Shown here: positions 10,047 through 21,362 of the stretch, in pieces | Position numbering within the stretch: the stretch's first letter is position 1 | How the letters are laid out: every line of letters starts with the position of its first letter | Assembly (NCBI GenBank): GCA_030374765.1 | Contig: JARGXX010000096.1 | Location: 496,001-560,000, forward strand | Direction of reading: 5' to 3' | Length of the DNA stretch: 64,000 nt | DNA from: Agarophyton chilense | Taxonomy: Eukaryota > Rhodophyta > Florideophyceae > Gracilariales > Gracilariaceae | The notes under the pieces: model-generated | The model's input: only the letters and a program-made list of their open reading frames with translations | Database searches by the model: none | Told to the model about the DNA's origin: nothing | Translations under genes and position numbers: made by a program

Positions 10047-11189
10047 ATGTCGGCCCGGGCACCCCCTTTTGCGCGATTATCGCCCACCGCGCATTCGCTC
10101 CCACCCCTCAAACGACGAAAGCGATTCCCCGTTCCGGCCGATCATTGCATGACCACTGCCGCCCCGCCCTCTATGGATATCATCTCCCCCGCCAGTCCCA
10201 TGGGGCTGCGCCTCTCCTCCGACGTCAATAAGGCTGCCACAGTCTTTCTGTCGCATGTGCGCCGCACTTTTGCGCGCTTCCCCGTCGACTACACAGGCGA
10301 GCTCGTGCGTCTGCTGGACGATATCGCCACCTTCACTTGCGCTGCTGCCGCCTCTGTCTCATTCAACTCGCAGTCGCAGCAGGACACCCCGGGTACCATC
10401 AAGCAGCTGTACCGCATGCTTGCAGCCGATGGCTACTGCTGTATCGTACTCGCCAAGGGCATGGACCAGCCCCTCACCTTTGACAACTCCGTGTTGCACG
10501 GAAACTACGTCGTATGTGTCTCGCCCCTTGACATGGACCCCAGCGGCGCTGACGAACGCGGCATCGCCGGTATGGCCTTCTCCGTTTACAAACGCCGCTC
10601 ATCCGCTTCTCTACCTGGTCGTGGAATTGATCTACAGCAGAAGCTCGAACACCAGGTCGCGGCCGGCTACGCCGCCTTCAGCTCCGCCTGCACCCTGTAC
10701 TACACTATGGGTCATGGCGTGTACTCCTTCGTGCTCCACCCGGTTGCGTTGCAATATTTCTTGCAGCCAGCTATGCGTCTGGCACTGCCTGAAAATCCCA
10801 CTGTAGTGTACAGTGATCGTGTGTTTTTGCGGTCTCCGGATCCTATTGCCGCGTCACTGTCAAATCTTATCGATAAGATGTGCTGCTCAATGTTCACTAC
10901 GGGTTGTCTTGTGGGCGACGTTCACCAGTTTCTGCAGACTGGTGGATTGTTGGTGGCCGCCAACGTTCACCTCATGTGCGAGGCCGCACCGTTTGCATGT
11001 CTTGTCGAGCAGTGCGGCGGTGTCGCAACCGATGAGTTCGGCACCAGGGTTCTTGATATGTCCATTACAGAGGACCATAATGTCACCATTACTTTAGTTC
11101 TAGGGAGCCCAGCAAGTCATAAGAACCTTGCACTTAAGCCTGAGGACACCCACGCAAACGGTGTTGATCCGAACGGCAAGTCCCACTAA
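10047..11189 (+). CDS. Fructose-1,6-bisphosphatase-like protein with degenerate active site
   Basis: The fold-wide FBPase landmarks are recognisable: GTIKQLYRML, GNYVVCVSPLD, AAGYAAFSSACTLYYTMGHG, GCLVGDVHQFL, LVEQCGGVATD and LGSP near the end. The catalytic metal sites are not kept. The DPLDGSSNID-type loop reads SPLDMDPSGAD, and the acidic pair before it (the EE of SEE in true enzymes) is replaced around AKGMDQPL. The later Glu (in LMCEAAPF) is retained. It therefore looks like a pseudoenzyme or a regulator related to FBPase/SBPase. The basic leader before ATG 10149 could be a transit peptide; 10149 and 10173 are alternative starts. Orthology and function are unknown. Confidence 0.8.
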   Translation: MSARAPPFARLSPTAHSLPPLKRRKRFPVPADHCMTTAAPPSMDIISPASPMGLRLSSDVNKAATVFLSHVRRTFARFPVDYTGELVRLLDDIATFTCAAAASVSFNSQSQQDTPGTIKQLYRMLAADGYCCIVLAKGMDQPLTFDNSVLHGNYVVCVSPLDMDPSGADERGIAGMAFSVYKRRSSASLPGRGIDLQQKLEHQVAAGYAAFSSACTLYYTMGHGVYSFVLHPVALQYFLQPAMRLALPENPTVVYSDRVFLRSPDPIAASLSNLIDKMCCSMFTTGCLVGDVHQFLQTGGLLVAANVHLMCEAAPFACLVEQCGGVATDEFGTRVLDMSITEDHNVTITLVLGSPASHKNLALKPEDTHANGVDPNGKSH

Positions 11190-11843
11190 TATGTAGTCGT
11201 TGCGCATCAACAATAATTTGTCCGCCTAGGGCCCTTCACCCCGCTTCACTTTTCTATGCTGTAGCGTGAAGGGGTGGGCTGTGTCGAGCAAATTCTGCGA
11301 CTCGTCAGACCAAATGCGTCGTTAGATATTTACTGGTGTTACGTGAAGCTTTTTGGAATGTATTATATATGACACGAGAGTGAACTGAGAACGTCTGCTC
11401 GTGAAAGGCGGAGCACCTCCTCGAAAACACGAGGGGAGAAATGTACGCCGCCTAGAGTCTTTCGCTCGTTTTCGCCGTACGCCGCGAGACACCACTCCCT
11501 GTATCGCTATCGGGTAAACAACGTCTAATTCTGTCACATCCCGGAACTTGGCGTATGCACGTTAGTATCATCAGGAAGATCGGCATCATCTTCGCGTGCT
11601 TACGGTGTACAGTTTTGTCACTCGAACTGCACTAATCTCTTGACATGGTAAACTATCACATTTTCAAAGCGAACACTATTGAGCCCGTCAAATCGAACGA
11701 TTGGTACAGCCGGTGCTCCACCTCAGCTGCACTGATCACCACAAAAGTTGGTCTCCCCTGTCTCCCGGCGTATAAGCCAAATTCAGTCTGATATGGCTCT
11801 GGCGAATGTATACGTCCATATGAATGCCACAGCTGAACAGGGC
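11190..11843. other. Intergenic between convergent genes
   Basis: About 0.65 kb between the FBPase-like stop and the RPC1 stop. Apart from the stem-loop at its start I see no gene or repeat. Confidence 0.6.
11237..11276 (+). terminator. 3' UTR stem-loop after FBPase-like gene
   Basis: CACCCC-GC-TTCAC pairs with GTGAAGGGGTG across a loop of about 16 nt: an 11-bp stem with a 2-nt bulge, starting about 48 nt past the stop codon. A 3' processing or stability element is possible; function is not shown. Confidence 0.4.
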
Positions 11844-14800
11844 CTATTGGGCGAAAGAAGGACAGGAGCCAAGAAGAATTTCTCTTCGCTGAAACGCTGA
11901 GTCGGTGTTCTTTTCTGCTGCTTGTCTGAATAACTGGAAAAGCCCAGTGCCGAGAGGTATTGGTACTCCCATGATAATTCTCTCAGACACACCTGATATC
12001 TGATCTTCTTTCGAGTGGATAGCTGCATGAAACAAATGTTCAACAGTCATCTCGAAACTTGCCAACATCAACGTTGATGTTCTCATCTTCTGAATTCCGA
12101 AACGCGTAATTCCTAAAACGGTACCGCTCGAGGTCATGCAATCTGCAAGGAGCTTGAGATGATGACTATCCACTGTGAGACCGTGTGCCCCGAGAGTGGT
12201 TTGCATCTCGTGAAGTATAGAATGCCTGTTTTCGTGACGTGAAAATAAGAGATCGGGTGTTAGAATTCTGGTTTCGTCACAAGCAACCATGTCGCCGAGC
12301 CCTAAGTTTGCATTTCGTACCGTGCACCCTCAATTCCTAGCGTTTTTTCCATTGCCATGATGTGGTTGCATGACACCTTCGTCCCATCCACACCGGGTGT
12401 TACCATAACTTCGGCAATGTTCTCCGATGGGATTTCTAATTGGTATTCGGGAGCGCTACCAGTGCTGCAATCACTGATAACGGCTCTGGAAACAGAACTG
12501 ATACCACAAACAGAGACATGGGGTAATTGTAGCTTCAATGACTGCAGCAGATGGTATGGATGGGTTTCCATACTTTTCCTTCTTCCCTCCTTCGTTTTGT
12601 TCTGAATGTTCATTTCTCCAAAACTAGTCTCCTTGACGAAGGGGTTAACCCTCAACTTATCTGGTCGCAATATAGTTACATCATCTCTTGTAACTCGAAG
12701 TTTTGAGTAGGAATGTCTCACAATCCTTTCAGCAACAGATTCAATTGTAATGTCTAACTGTAGTGTGTCTATCGTTTTCATGTCCAGCTGCACGGAAATG
12801 TAAGCATATGGACCGCGATATACTTCCTTGATATGTTTCACTACCCCTCCTAATGTTGTGCTCTCTACTCGGCCCTTTACAATACGTGCAGATTTGACAT
12901 CTCTGCTCCAAACAAGAGGTGCAATTGTTACGGGGGTTGAAATTGTTTTGCTTGCGTTAATAATTTCTTTCAATCTTGGAACACCCTGGGTGATACTCAT
13001 GGTTGTTGTGCCAGCAAAATGAAAGGTTTTGAGAGTCATTTGTGTTCCAGGTTCTCCGATGCTTTGGGCACTTATAGCACCAACAGCTGTCCCTGGTTCG
13101 ATAGCTGCCCGACGGGTCTTCGCTTGGACTTGACGCAGGAATTCTTTAACTTGAGATCTTCTCAATATGAAGTTCCCCTGCTTACTCTTTTTCTTTAAAA
13201 ACTCCGCCACTTGTGTTATGCAATGATCTAGACCCCCTTTGTTTTCTTCCTTCTCCCCATTTGGTAATAGCTTAGCATCCAAGAGATCTTCTTTGAGATC
13301 ATTTACCAGTTCTTCGCCTTGGAAGTCGAGTTCGAAAGGACTGAGGACTGGGTCGACTTCATCCTTGAGCGCACAAGTCACGGCATCCAATGTTCTTTCG
13401 AAATTCACAGGCTTTCCAATATCGGTTTCCATCTGCAGTGGGTCCAAGCCATCATCGCCGTAGCACATTTGGACAACTGCGCCATCACTGGAACGAACAG
13501 TTGAATCATATTGAACACTCAGATCTTCCAAAGCTTTTACCAGACGTCGCTGCATGTAACCAGTTTCTGCTGTCTTAACAGCTGTATCTGTTAGTCCTTC
13601 CCTACCACTCTGTGCATGCATGAAAAACTCTGTTCCTGTCAATCCACTGAAGAAGCTGTTCGCCACAAATCCTTTCGCCAGAGGAGCCAGTGCACCTAAA
13701 CCAAGCTCGAAATGCGGGAGACATCTTCCAAAGAACCCATCCGGAGCGCGTTTTCCTCCAATAACCTGTTGTCCTACACAAGCGATCATCTGGGCAATAT
13801 TAAGGTCAGAACCTTTCGAGCCAGCCAAAGCCATGGTAAGCCCCGCGTTTGTATGTACATCTAATCCGGCTTTACAGGCATCGGCAGTCTTGCGCCGTAA
13901 ACCGTGAAGCTCCTTCATGAGCATAGCTTCCAGAGTTTCACGTGCTGTACATCCCGGATGCAATTCAAGTTCTTCACGATCGTAAGCAAGCATTATTTCC
14001 TTGCACCTTCTGTTGCTCTCTTCGATATAGTTCGCTTTGGCCTCTCTCAGTGATGTTGACGGCATGACATCGTCAACTCCAATTGAGAATGCTCCATCGG
14101 CCAACCATCTTGCTCCAAAACGAGCAATCCGGTTCATTGCAAATGCAGCCGCTTCATTGCCACATTCCCTCGCAAGAACGTAAAGAACAGAGTTCTTGGA
14201 CCCATCACCAAGCGATTTCTTCCCCAGCTGTCCGCACATAAGTTCTCCACCTCTGAAATACACATATGTGTCCCTCGGACACATACCTGGAAATTCTCCT
14301 GGAGGGATAAGTTCTTTCTTATAGCCTTTCTCAGCGACTTCGGTTGTTACGTATGCCGTGCCAGGTTGTAGCACACCTGTATCACGAAATCTTTCGTTTG
14401 GATTGTATACAGCATGTGAATGGGCACCAGCCGACCGTGCAGCACTCTGGATCAATGCAGAGTACAACTGCTTCCCCGTCCACATCTCCACTGGTTTAAG
14501 TATTGCCGGAGGTGGGAGAGGGATGGTGAACTCCGCATTAGAAACCATTGCAGCTACCCTCGAAAACTCAGCTCTGTCCATGAACATGTTTTTGCTTGTC
14601 AACAAGTATGACGCAGTAATGAAATCTTGCGTTGCCGCTACAAGCGGCTCCCCGCTTTTTGGCGTACATATGTTTCGTATCACTCCCATGAGCTCCAAAG
14701 CCTCCGTCCGAGCTTCCTGAGTTTGAGGAACATGAAGATTCATTTCGTCTCCGTCAAAATCAGCATTGTATGGTGCACATACGCATTCGTTGAAACGAAA

Positions 14801-16369
14801 AGTGCGGTGAGGTGATATCTTGACTTGGTGGGCCATGATGGATATTCGATGAAGACTGGGTTGTCGATTGAACAAGACAATGTCACCGTCTAGCAAGTGC
14901 CGTTCAACAATCGTGCCCGGGACCAGTTCGTTTGCGAGCTTCTCACGATTGCCGTACTTTAAGAACTTTCTTGTTCCATCTGGAAATTCCACATGGTTAG
15001 CCCCAGGATAGTTTTGCAGTCCGTTGCGTATTAGGTTTCTAAGCATTTCCATGTTGAACTTTGTTGCTCGCTCTGGGAATGTTAGAACCTTTGCAACGTG
15101 AATAGGAACTCCAACCTGATCGATACGAAGATTGGGGTCAGGCGAGATAACTGTTCTGCCGGAGAAGTCAACACGTTTACCAGATAGATTGCCTCGAAAT
15201 CGTCCTGTCTTACCCTTCAAACGTTGACTCACTCCTCGTAGAGATTTTCCAGCCCCCTGTTGTACTGGCAGTCCAGGTTGGTCAGAATTAATATATCGCG
15301 CGACTTCATACTGCAAATGGTCCCAACTTTCGTAGATATTAGACGGAGTACCTCCTTTTTCTAGTAGCTGAGTTATGACCGTGTTCATGTGCACTATTTC
15401 TGCCGCCTTCATCGTCAAGTCATCCTCGTTCGATCCTGCAGCTGGATCAGAGCAAACGGAAGGTCGAATACACAAAGGTGGCACCGGAAGGTATTGCACT
15501 AATAGGCGCTCTGGTCTTCCAAACGCAGGATTCATATCAAGAAGTTTTACGTCCTCCGCAGTAATGTTCTTGAACAAGTTCAAAACTCGCATGGGGTTGA
15601 GACTGTCTGCACTTTTAGGTAGATGTTTCTTTAGATCTGGGTTGCTGGCTGCAGCCATTTCAAACACCGGGTCCAAAAAGGGAGCATTCTCATCTAATTC
15701 CTCACTTTCGTCCTCGTCGTCCTCGTCCTTTTTCTTGGACGGAGGTTTGTTATCAAGCGGATAATGCATAATCCTTAATACAGCCGTCTTCTTCACGACT
15801 CCATTCCTTCTCCCGCAATACAGACAGTCTTTCACCCTCTTCGCTTTTTCCCATATGTCATGATGTATTGACGTTTTCACTTTGCTCTTTGCGAGTCTCT
15901 GCAAAAATCGCTGCCGTGTATCTTCATCCAACATGACGCGTGAGCAAAACTTACATATCATCTGCAATATTTTCAGAGTCGCTTTGAAGTAACCAGCATG
16001 GAACACTGGCAGCACCAGCCTAATGTATCCAAAATGACCAATACAAAGCTCCTGCTTTTGATTACATGTTTCGCATGTAGCATTCTTGTCAATCGCTCCC
16101 AGTCTTGGATCAAGTGCTCCACCCCGAACTTGAGAGCGGTCGCGTTGGTCATAAATATCACGGTTGTTTACAACAATATGGGCATTGGACGCAATCTCCT
16201 CTGCAGAAGCAATTCCAAACTTGATAGACTTGATTCGGTTCGGGGCCGCAGACTGTTCGACGGTATCTTTCTTCTTTGTTACGCGAGGGGGTCGAATTCT
16301 GAAAGGAGCATTTGGTTTTCCAGATTTGAGGCCAGTCTCTTCCTGAGGAACTTGAGTTTCTATACACAT
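11844..16369 (-). CDS. RPC1: DNA-directed RNA polymerase III subunit RPC1 (one intron)
   Basis: Largest catalytic subunit of RNA polymerase III, which makes tRNA, 5S rRNA and other small RNAs in the nucleus. Exon 1 is 16369-12321 and exon 2 is 12225-11844; removing the intron gives 1476 residues in frame. Visible motifs include the N-terminal zinc site CETCNQKQELCIGHFG, GDIVLFNRQPSLHR, and the catalytic loop NADFDGDEMN (N535), with all three Mg-binding aspartates. The bridge-helix/trigger-loop block GAISAQSIGEPGTQMTLKTFHFAG is present in two adjoining parts. Exon 2 supplies LGITRFGIQKM and the C-terminal ISGVSERIIMG block. Without splicing the protein would stop at 12302 and lose the conserved end. 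Confidence 0.96.
12226..12320 (-). other. Spliceosomal intron in RPC1
   Basis: A 95-bp intron, GTACGA at the 5' end and AAACAG at the 3' end on the minus strand. Splicing joins the ...EGAR exon to HSILHEM, restoring the conserved RPC1 C-terminal order (LGIE-AR then LLADCM then GITRFG). Read-through hits an in-frame stop after 18 bases. Confidence 0.9.
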
Positions 16370-17238
16370 AGTTACGGTTCAAATACACTCAAACCAAGCG
16401 CGTTGTGTACAGTGCGCTGAGATCACTGAAATCTGCCTCAGTCTTAAAAGTCTGACCAAACTCAGAGTTGCAAAAATGACGCTTTCACTACCTAACTTCA
16501 AAAAACTTTGGGAACTAGCGTGCTCTGTGAATTATCATAGGGCTCAGATTTCAAAAAATGATTCTGGTTGAATCAATCGTGTTTAGCATCACCTACGCGC
16601 TTCGATGAACAGCTCTGTAATTTTCGCATAACATAGACTGCTCGACGAGACGACAACGACAACGACAACGACGGCGGCGGCGGCGGCGGACGGCGGCAGC
16701 AGTGGCGGTGGCAGGCGGTTAACAACGCACAGGCAGGGACTGGAGATAAGTTACTCGAAGGATTGTGCACGTCAACTATGTCGAGCTGTCCATAGCAAAC
16801 AACAACGTGCCACGAAGCATGAGACAGATCCCATGACAGGCTTCGTTTCACTTGGCTTTTTCAGTAAAATACCCGGAGGTGGGTCACTTGTAAAGATTAA
16901 ATACTGTGTACCATTGCACAGCCGATCCCTGCACGCTTCACGTGGTGCATGTGTAAAACGTGGATAGCGTGTGTGCAATACAAGAGATATAATTGTGCGT
17001 ATTTTGACGTCAAAATGAATGTGTTTTCTATTCACAACAGAAAACCTCAAAGGTACATTAGATTCCCAAGGGTAGATAGATACTGAATAGAGTTGTCGTA
17101 AAAATCTCCAACTTTGCTTCCATGGTTTTGAGCGAGTGCTCATGTTCAGCCTGAACTTCAGACAGCGCTTCGAGCTTTGTTTCTCCTAGGAATCAGCAGC
17201 GATACAGATGCTTTATTGCGCTCTCATACTTAACATCA
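16370..17238. promoter_or_regulatory. Divergent upstream region of RPC1 and FIST gene, with trinucleotide repeats
   Basis: About 0.87 kb between starts. It contains an (ACA/ACG)n and (CGG)n-rich microsatellite at about 16650-16715. No TATA box or RNA gene was identified. Confidence 0.5.
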
Positions 17239-18972
17239 ATGTTCCCGACACCTTTCTTTTCAAGCACAGACGAACAGGGCTTGAAGGTCAAAATGTTACA
17301 AAAGAACGATATAGTTAAAACCGGACCTCAGGAAACAGCTTCGAAGCAGTTCATGGTCTCTCCGCGAGGAAATTCAATGCGATATGTCAGCTTTCAGCGA
17401 TTACCGAATGTGGCGTTTGCTGCTCCTCACACTCTAGGTACTCTACGAGAGCGATATACGCATGAAATAACCCCAGCATTGGACTGCGTATCAAAGTTTT
17501 CCCATGTGAAGCATTCCAAGCGAGCGCGGTTTAACAATAGGGTCGTACCTATGAGTTGTGCGAAAATAGATGATTCCAGTTCGGTAAAGGCTTCTTCAGA
17601 AACATTTACATGGTGTGTTGGACAATCTAGTCGCGAAGAGCCTCTTGATGCCCTTCAAGAGGCTATTTCAAAAGCGGGAAATACGCTCACCGCTCTACAG
17701 CGAACAGTATCGGTTGCCTTTGTTTTCATCAATTCATCTTTTGAAGGTACTCGAGGAGCCGACATGTCGCGTGTCGTACAAACGGTTAAGAAAACACTGG
17801 CAATGAGAAGATTGATAACTCCACAAACTAAGATATTCGGGTCTACGTCCGCAGAATACATTGAATCTGATCAAGAGACATCTGCTTCAGTGGCACTGGC
17901 TCATTTCCCAGACACAACAGAAATCAGTACGTTTTGTATTGATGACCAGAACGGTTTTGACATTGACTGGAAACAAAGGCAGTGGCATGATCTTGTCGGC
18001 CTTCCACCCAAAACCGATCGCCATCTTCACATTTTTATGTTGCAACACCCAGATTACGAACAAATCGATGACCTTCTCTCAGGTCTAGATTTTTCGTATC
18101 CCGGAGTTCAAAAGTTCGGGGCATCCGCGGGGAAGACAAACGCATTACATGAATGTTATTTGTTTCACACGAATGGTACTGCAACAAAACAAGGTATTAT
18201 AGGCCTTGCTTTGTCGAGCCCAGATGTGCAGATGAATGTTATGGTTGCTCAGGGAGCGCGAGGGATCGGTCCATTATTGGAAGTACTTGCAGTCAAGGAT
18301 GGGAACGAAATAGTTCGCGTTCGAGAGGTCAACACCCCAGGTACAGCTACCGCGCCTCCAATGATTCTTCTCGATATGTGGGCAAATACAGATAACATTT
18401 CATACGATGACAGACTGCGATCTAGGGAATACCTGCTCCTAGGGGTTGAAGTGTCAAACATCGCAGACTTGGCGGCCGCATCGATTTCTACCACGGCAGA
18501 CAAACAAAAGACACTAGAAAGTCAAAAGCCTGTGGAAATGGTGATTCGCAAGGTGGTGGGATTCAACGAAGCCACAAATTCTCTCTTTGTTGAAGGAAAT
18601 GTACCCATTGGAAGTCGTGTGCGCTTCCAAGTGCGTGACGATAAAGCTGCCCGAGCGGAGCTCACTTCGTTGTTCAACAAGATGTCACTGGAAGGCTCTT
18701 CCAAAGCAATGGAAGGTATGTCTTTGATGGGAGCGTTAATGTTGGTAGACACTGAAAGAGGAGCTAATCTGTTTGGAACTACAATGCCCAATGCCGATCG
18801 TGCCATGTTCCTTGACCGTTTTCCAGTTCCATTGTCTATTCTCTCCTCGGACCGTCAGATAGGTCCACTTCCCGCTGGAGGTTTGCTAGGCGCCGCCGGA
18901 AACACTTTCTCTCTCTCTGCGTCGGCATTGTATATTACTTTCTACGGTCGCACTAGTAATGTAGTGGAATAA
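17239..18972 (+). CDS. FIST-domain protein (FIST_N + FIST_C)
   Basis: The 577-residue protein has an N-terminal extension of about 110 residues, possibly a transit peptide. A FIST_N-like region begins near TWCVGQSSREEPLDAL and includes FVFINSSF, IFGSTSAEYI and GASAGKTNALHECYLF. A FIST_C-like region follows, with REYLLLGVE, VVGFNEATNSLFVEGNVPIGSRVRFQVRDD cores and a closing GPLPAGGLLGAAGNTF block. FIST domains are proposed small-ligand sensors in bacterial signalling; related plastid-lineage proteins have little assigned function. No other effector domain is fused. Confidence 0.8.
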   Translation: MFPTPFFSSTDEQGLKVKMLQKNDIVKTGPQETASKQFMVSPRGNSMRYVSFQRLPNVAFAAPHTLGTLRERYTHEITPALDCVSKFSHVKHSKRARFNNRVVPMSCAKIDDSSSVKASSETFTWCVGQSSREEPLDALQEAISKAGNTLTALQRTVSVAFVFINSSFEGTRGADMSRVVQTVKKTLAMRRLITPQTKIFGSTSAEYIESDQETSASVALAHFPDTTEISTFCIDDQNGFDIDWKQRQWHDLVGLPPKTDRHLHIFMLQHPDYEQIDDLLSGLDFSYPGVQKFGASAGKTNALHECYLFHTNGTATKQGIIGLALSSPDVQMNVMVAQGARGIGPLLEVLAVKDGNEIVRVREVNTPGTATAPPMILLDMWANTDNISYDDRLRSREYLLLGVEVSNIADLAAASISTTADKQKTLESQKPVEMVIRKVVGFNEATNSLFVEGNVPIGSRVRFQVRDDKAARAELTSLFNKMSLEGSSKAMEGMSLMGALMLVDTERGANLFGTTMPNADRAMFLDRFPVPLSILSSDRQIGPLPAGGLLGAAGNTFSLSASALYITFYGRTSNVVE

Positions 18973-20463
18973 GGCGAGGGGATCAAAGTTTACTCTTGAG
19001 ATCCCGGAAAGTAGATGTCCTGCCTCTGTGTTGTGAAGTACAGATGTACCATTGGCATTGATCATCGCCTAATAAGTGAAGGTTAAGTTTGCATTTTCGA
19101 CATGGTCCACAGCTCTCTTCGAATAAAAGGCCGTGGGCCGTGACAAAGAAAAAGAAGACGACCTGATAGGCTACCTTTGTACCATCAGTAGATTGTTACC
19201 GGTTGACAACATAACGTTCGTAGGTTTTTTTGAAACAACACAGAACAATCTCTGATTGATCATTACAGAAGGGACGGGCTATTTCTCCCAAGTAGAGTAG
19301 GAAACGAGTTTTGTTGTGTACAATTTCACGAGCGGCAGGGATGTGCATTGATGCTCTTGTTGTGACATATGTTACATTGTAGTGTACTAACTTGGCTCTG
19401 TCTCACCTTACTGACGACGGGAGCTCGAGAAGGGCTGTACTTCTTCCCACGACGCCACTATCTTGTGCCTGACGCACACAGTTATGGTATTCTAGTCGCC
19501 GATTACATTTGTCAAAATGTGTCGTCTACACGCAAGTTACAAATGTTGATTCAAGACATCGATAACGATACAGATGTACTGCTGCAGAGCTGGAGTCTGT
19601 GTTTATGTGTCAGGAACTTGAGTTGTTCGTTCCAAGTTCCGCTGTTCTGCTGGTTTCTATGCGTATTTTAGCGGAGGCTCAGTTTATGTTTACCCCCGGA
19701 CACATCGGCAAAACTGTTGTTGTTTATCATAAGCCGATTATTGTCAATTCCAGGGATTCAACCATGATAAGTACAAGACTGTACAAGAAACAGCTACAAA
19801 AAACTTGTCAGACAGCAATTCATCTGTTTTCCGGCTTTGCGGTTCGAAAATATGTACATAAATACTTCCGACGTTTGTTGTTCCGCTTCAGCCGTACCCG
19901 AGTTTTCCAGTGGTCATCGTATGAATCACTCTTTTCACAGAAAGAAACGCGACGCGATTCGCTGCACTATTCTTCGACCGGTAACGGTGGGGTTCGTTTA
20001 GTGTAAACAGTACTATATCCTATACAAACGATTCCGTAGAAGAATACGTTGACCCCCCACTTTCAGAAAACGTTGTTTCGTAGGGATTGTCGCGCTGCCT
20101 CAAAGAAGTAGAATTTCATGCATTGGAAGCGTTGGCATTCTCCTTTCGGGGATTTATTGTGGTTGTCGGGGTGTTTTGGGTGCCTGTGCTGTTGCGTTTT
20201 AGTCAAAGACATTCAGGATGATCTCAACACAGTGCAGGATTTTGCGGACTTTGTCGTTCAGGTGATTGCCCCTTCACAAATAAATTCATCTTCCACGATG
20301 TCGACAGTCCAAGTTCAGAATAAGAAGCAGGGCACCAAGAATGTAAGAATAGTAAAGCGCCGGGTCTCGTAGTCTTCTTTGGATTTTCGTTCGTTCTGGA
20401 GCGGGATTTTGTTGCTGTGTTGCCAACGGTTGGTTGTTATCGCAGCGACACATGATTTCGATT
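18973..20463. other. Intergenic, about 1.5 kb, no supported gene
   Basis: Two plus-strand frames, at 19369-19671 and 19599-20006, lack recognisable domains and overlap in different frames. The region may hold the 3' UTR of the FIST gene; no repeat or RNA gene seen. Confidence 0.5.
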
Positions 20464-21033
20464 TCACCTTGACGATGTTGAACTTTCATCATCCATGAGA
20501 AAGTGGGAGGGATCTATTAATTGTTGGGTATGCGGTTGGGAGGGAAATGAGTCTTGCGTGGGAGAAGAAGCTGTTCTTGCTGACTGCGTTAGCAATTTGT
20601 CAAACGCATTCAAGTCATCCTGTGATTCAAGTTCTGGAACAGATTCCGAGACAACCATGATGTTTGAAAACCGGTCCACTGTGACATCTGCCCAGTCGCG
20701 GTCTCCCGGACTGGAAGCTAATTCCTTTCTTCGCCGAAAACTGTCAATTTCAACAGCAAGAGCAGTCATTTCATCAGCGCGTTGGTCACCAGCAGTGAGG
20801 GCGCGAACCTCTTCTGTAGCTTTCGCACCAACAATACCTGCAAAGCCTATGCCGCATGACACGATGAGGTGATTGACGAGTTGCGGAATTACGTGTGCGG
20901 CGTCAAATGACATTGCGGCAACTTGGAGACGACGGGGGCGTCGTTGTGCGACGAGGAAACGAGGACGTATTTGGGGGGTCTGGAGCCCGTGGACGTTTGG
21001 CACGAAGCACCACCCACTTCTTTTGGCGCTCAT
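20464..21033 (-). CDS. Hypothetical plastid-targeted protein with one hydrophobic segment
   Basis: A 189-residue product. The N-terminal 40 residues are basic and end in RRPRRLQVAAMSFDA, typical of a transit peptide with a V-X-A-A-type cleavage site. A hydrophobic segment follows (LVNHLIVSCGIGFAGIVGA), then a charged region and an acidic, Ser-rich tail. The family is not recognised. It is divergent from the PPR gene, with about 330 bp between starts. Confidence 0.6.
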   Translation of the reverse strand: MSAKRSGWCFVPNVHGLQTPQIRPRFLVAQRRPRRLQVAAMSFDAAHVIPQLVNHLIVSCGIGFAGIVGAKATEEVRALTAGDQRADEMTALAVEIDSFRRRKELASSPGDRDWADVTVDRFSNIMVVSESVPELESQDDLNAFDKLLTQSARTASSPTQDSFPSQPHTQQLIDPSHFLMDDESSTSSR

Positions 21034-21362
21034 GGGGACCCCTTGAAGTTAGCAGAGCTTGAGTTGTTCTTGGGGACAGATACCCGCCGAGAGAACTAAA
21101 AGGAGGATTAGACAGCTGGTGGTGGGGGGGTGGAGAGAAGGTGGAGAGAAGGAGGTTGAGATGAAGTGTTGAAATCCCCAGACATATTTTGTTTCGATCC
21201 AAACTGCAACCCTTCGAAATTTGCTCGTCTGCGGCAGGATTTCTAGAGACAGCTTGCCAGATTGGTATCCAGTTCCGCGTCGTTTTTCGTGGTTAAGAAT
21301 GGAAACTTGTTAGCATACATGTCTGGTGTGCACCCAGTTGCACGCTCGGCATCAGAACGTCA

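Noticed and set aside
19369-20006. Two overlapping plus-strand frames as possible genes
   Set aside because: No domain, different frames, no start context; kept as intergenic.
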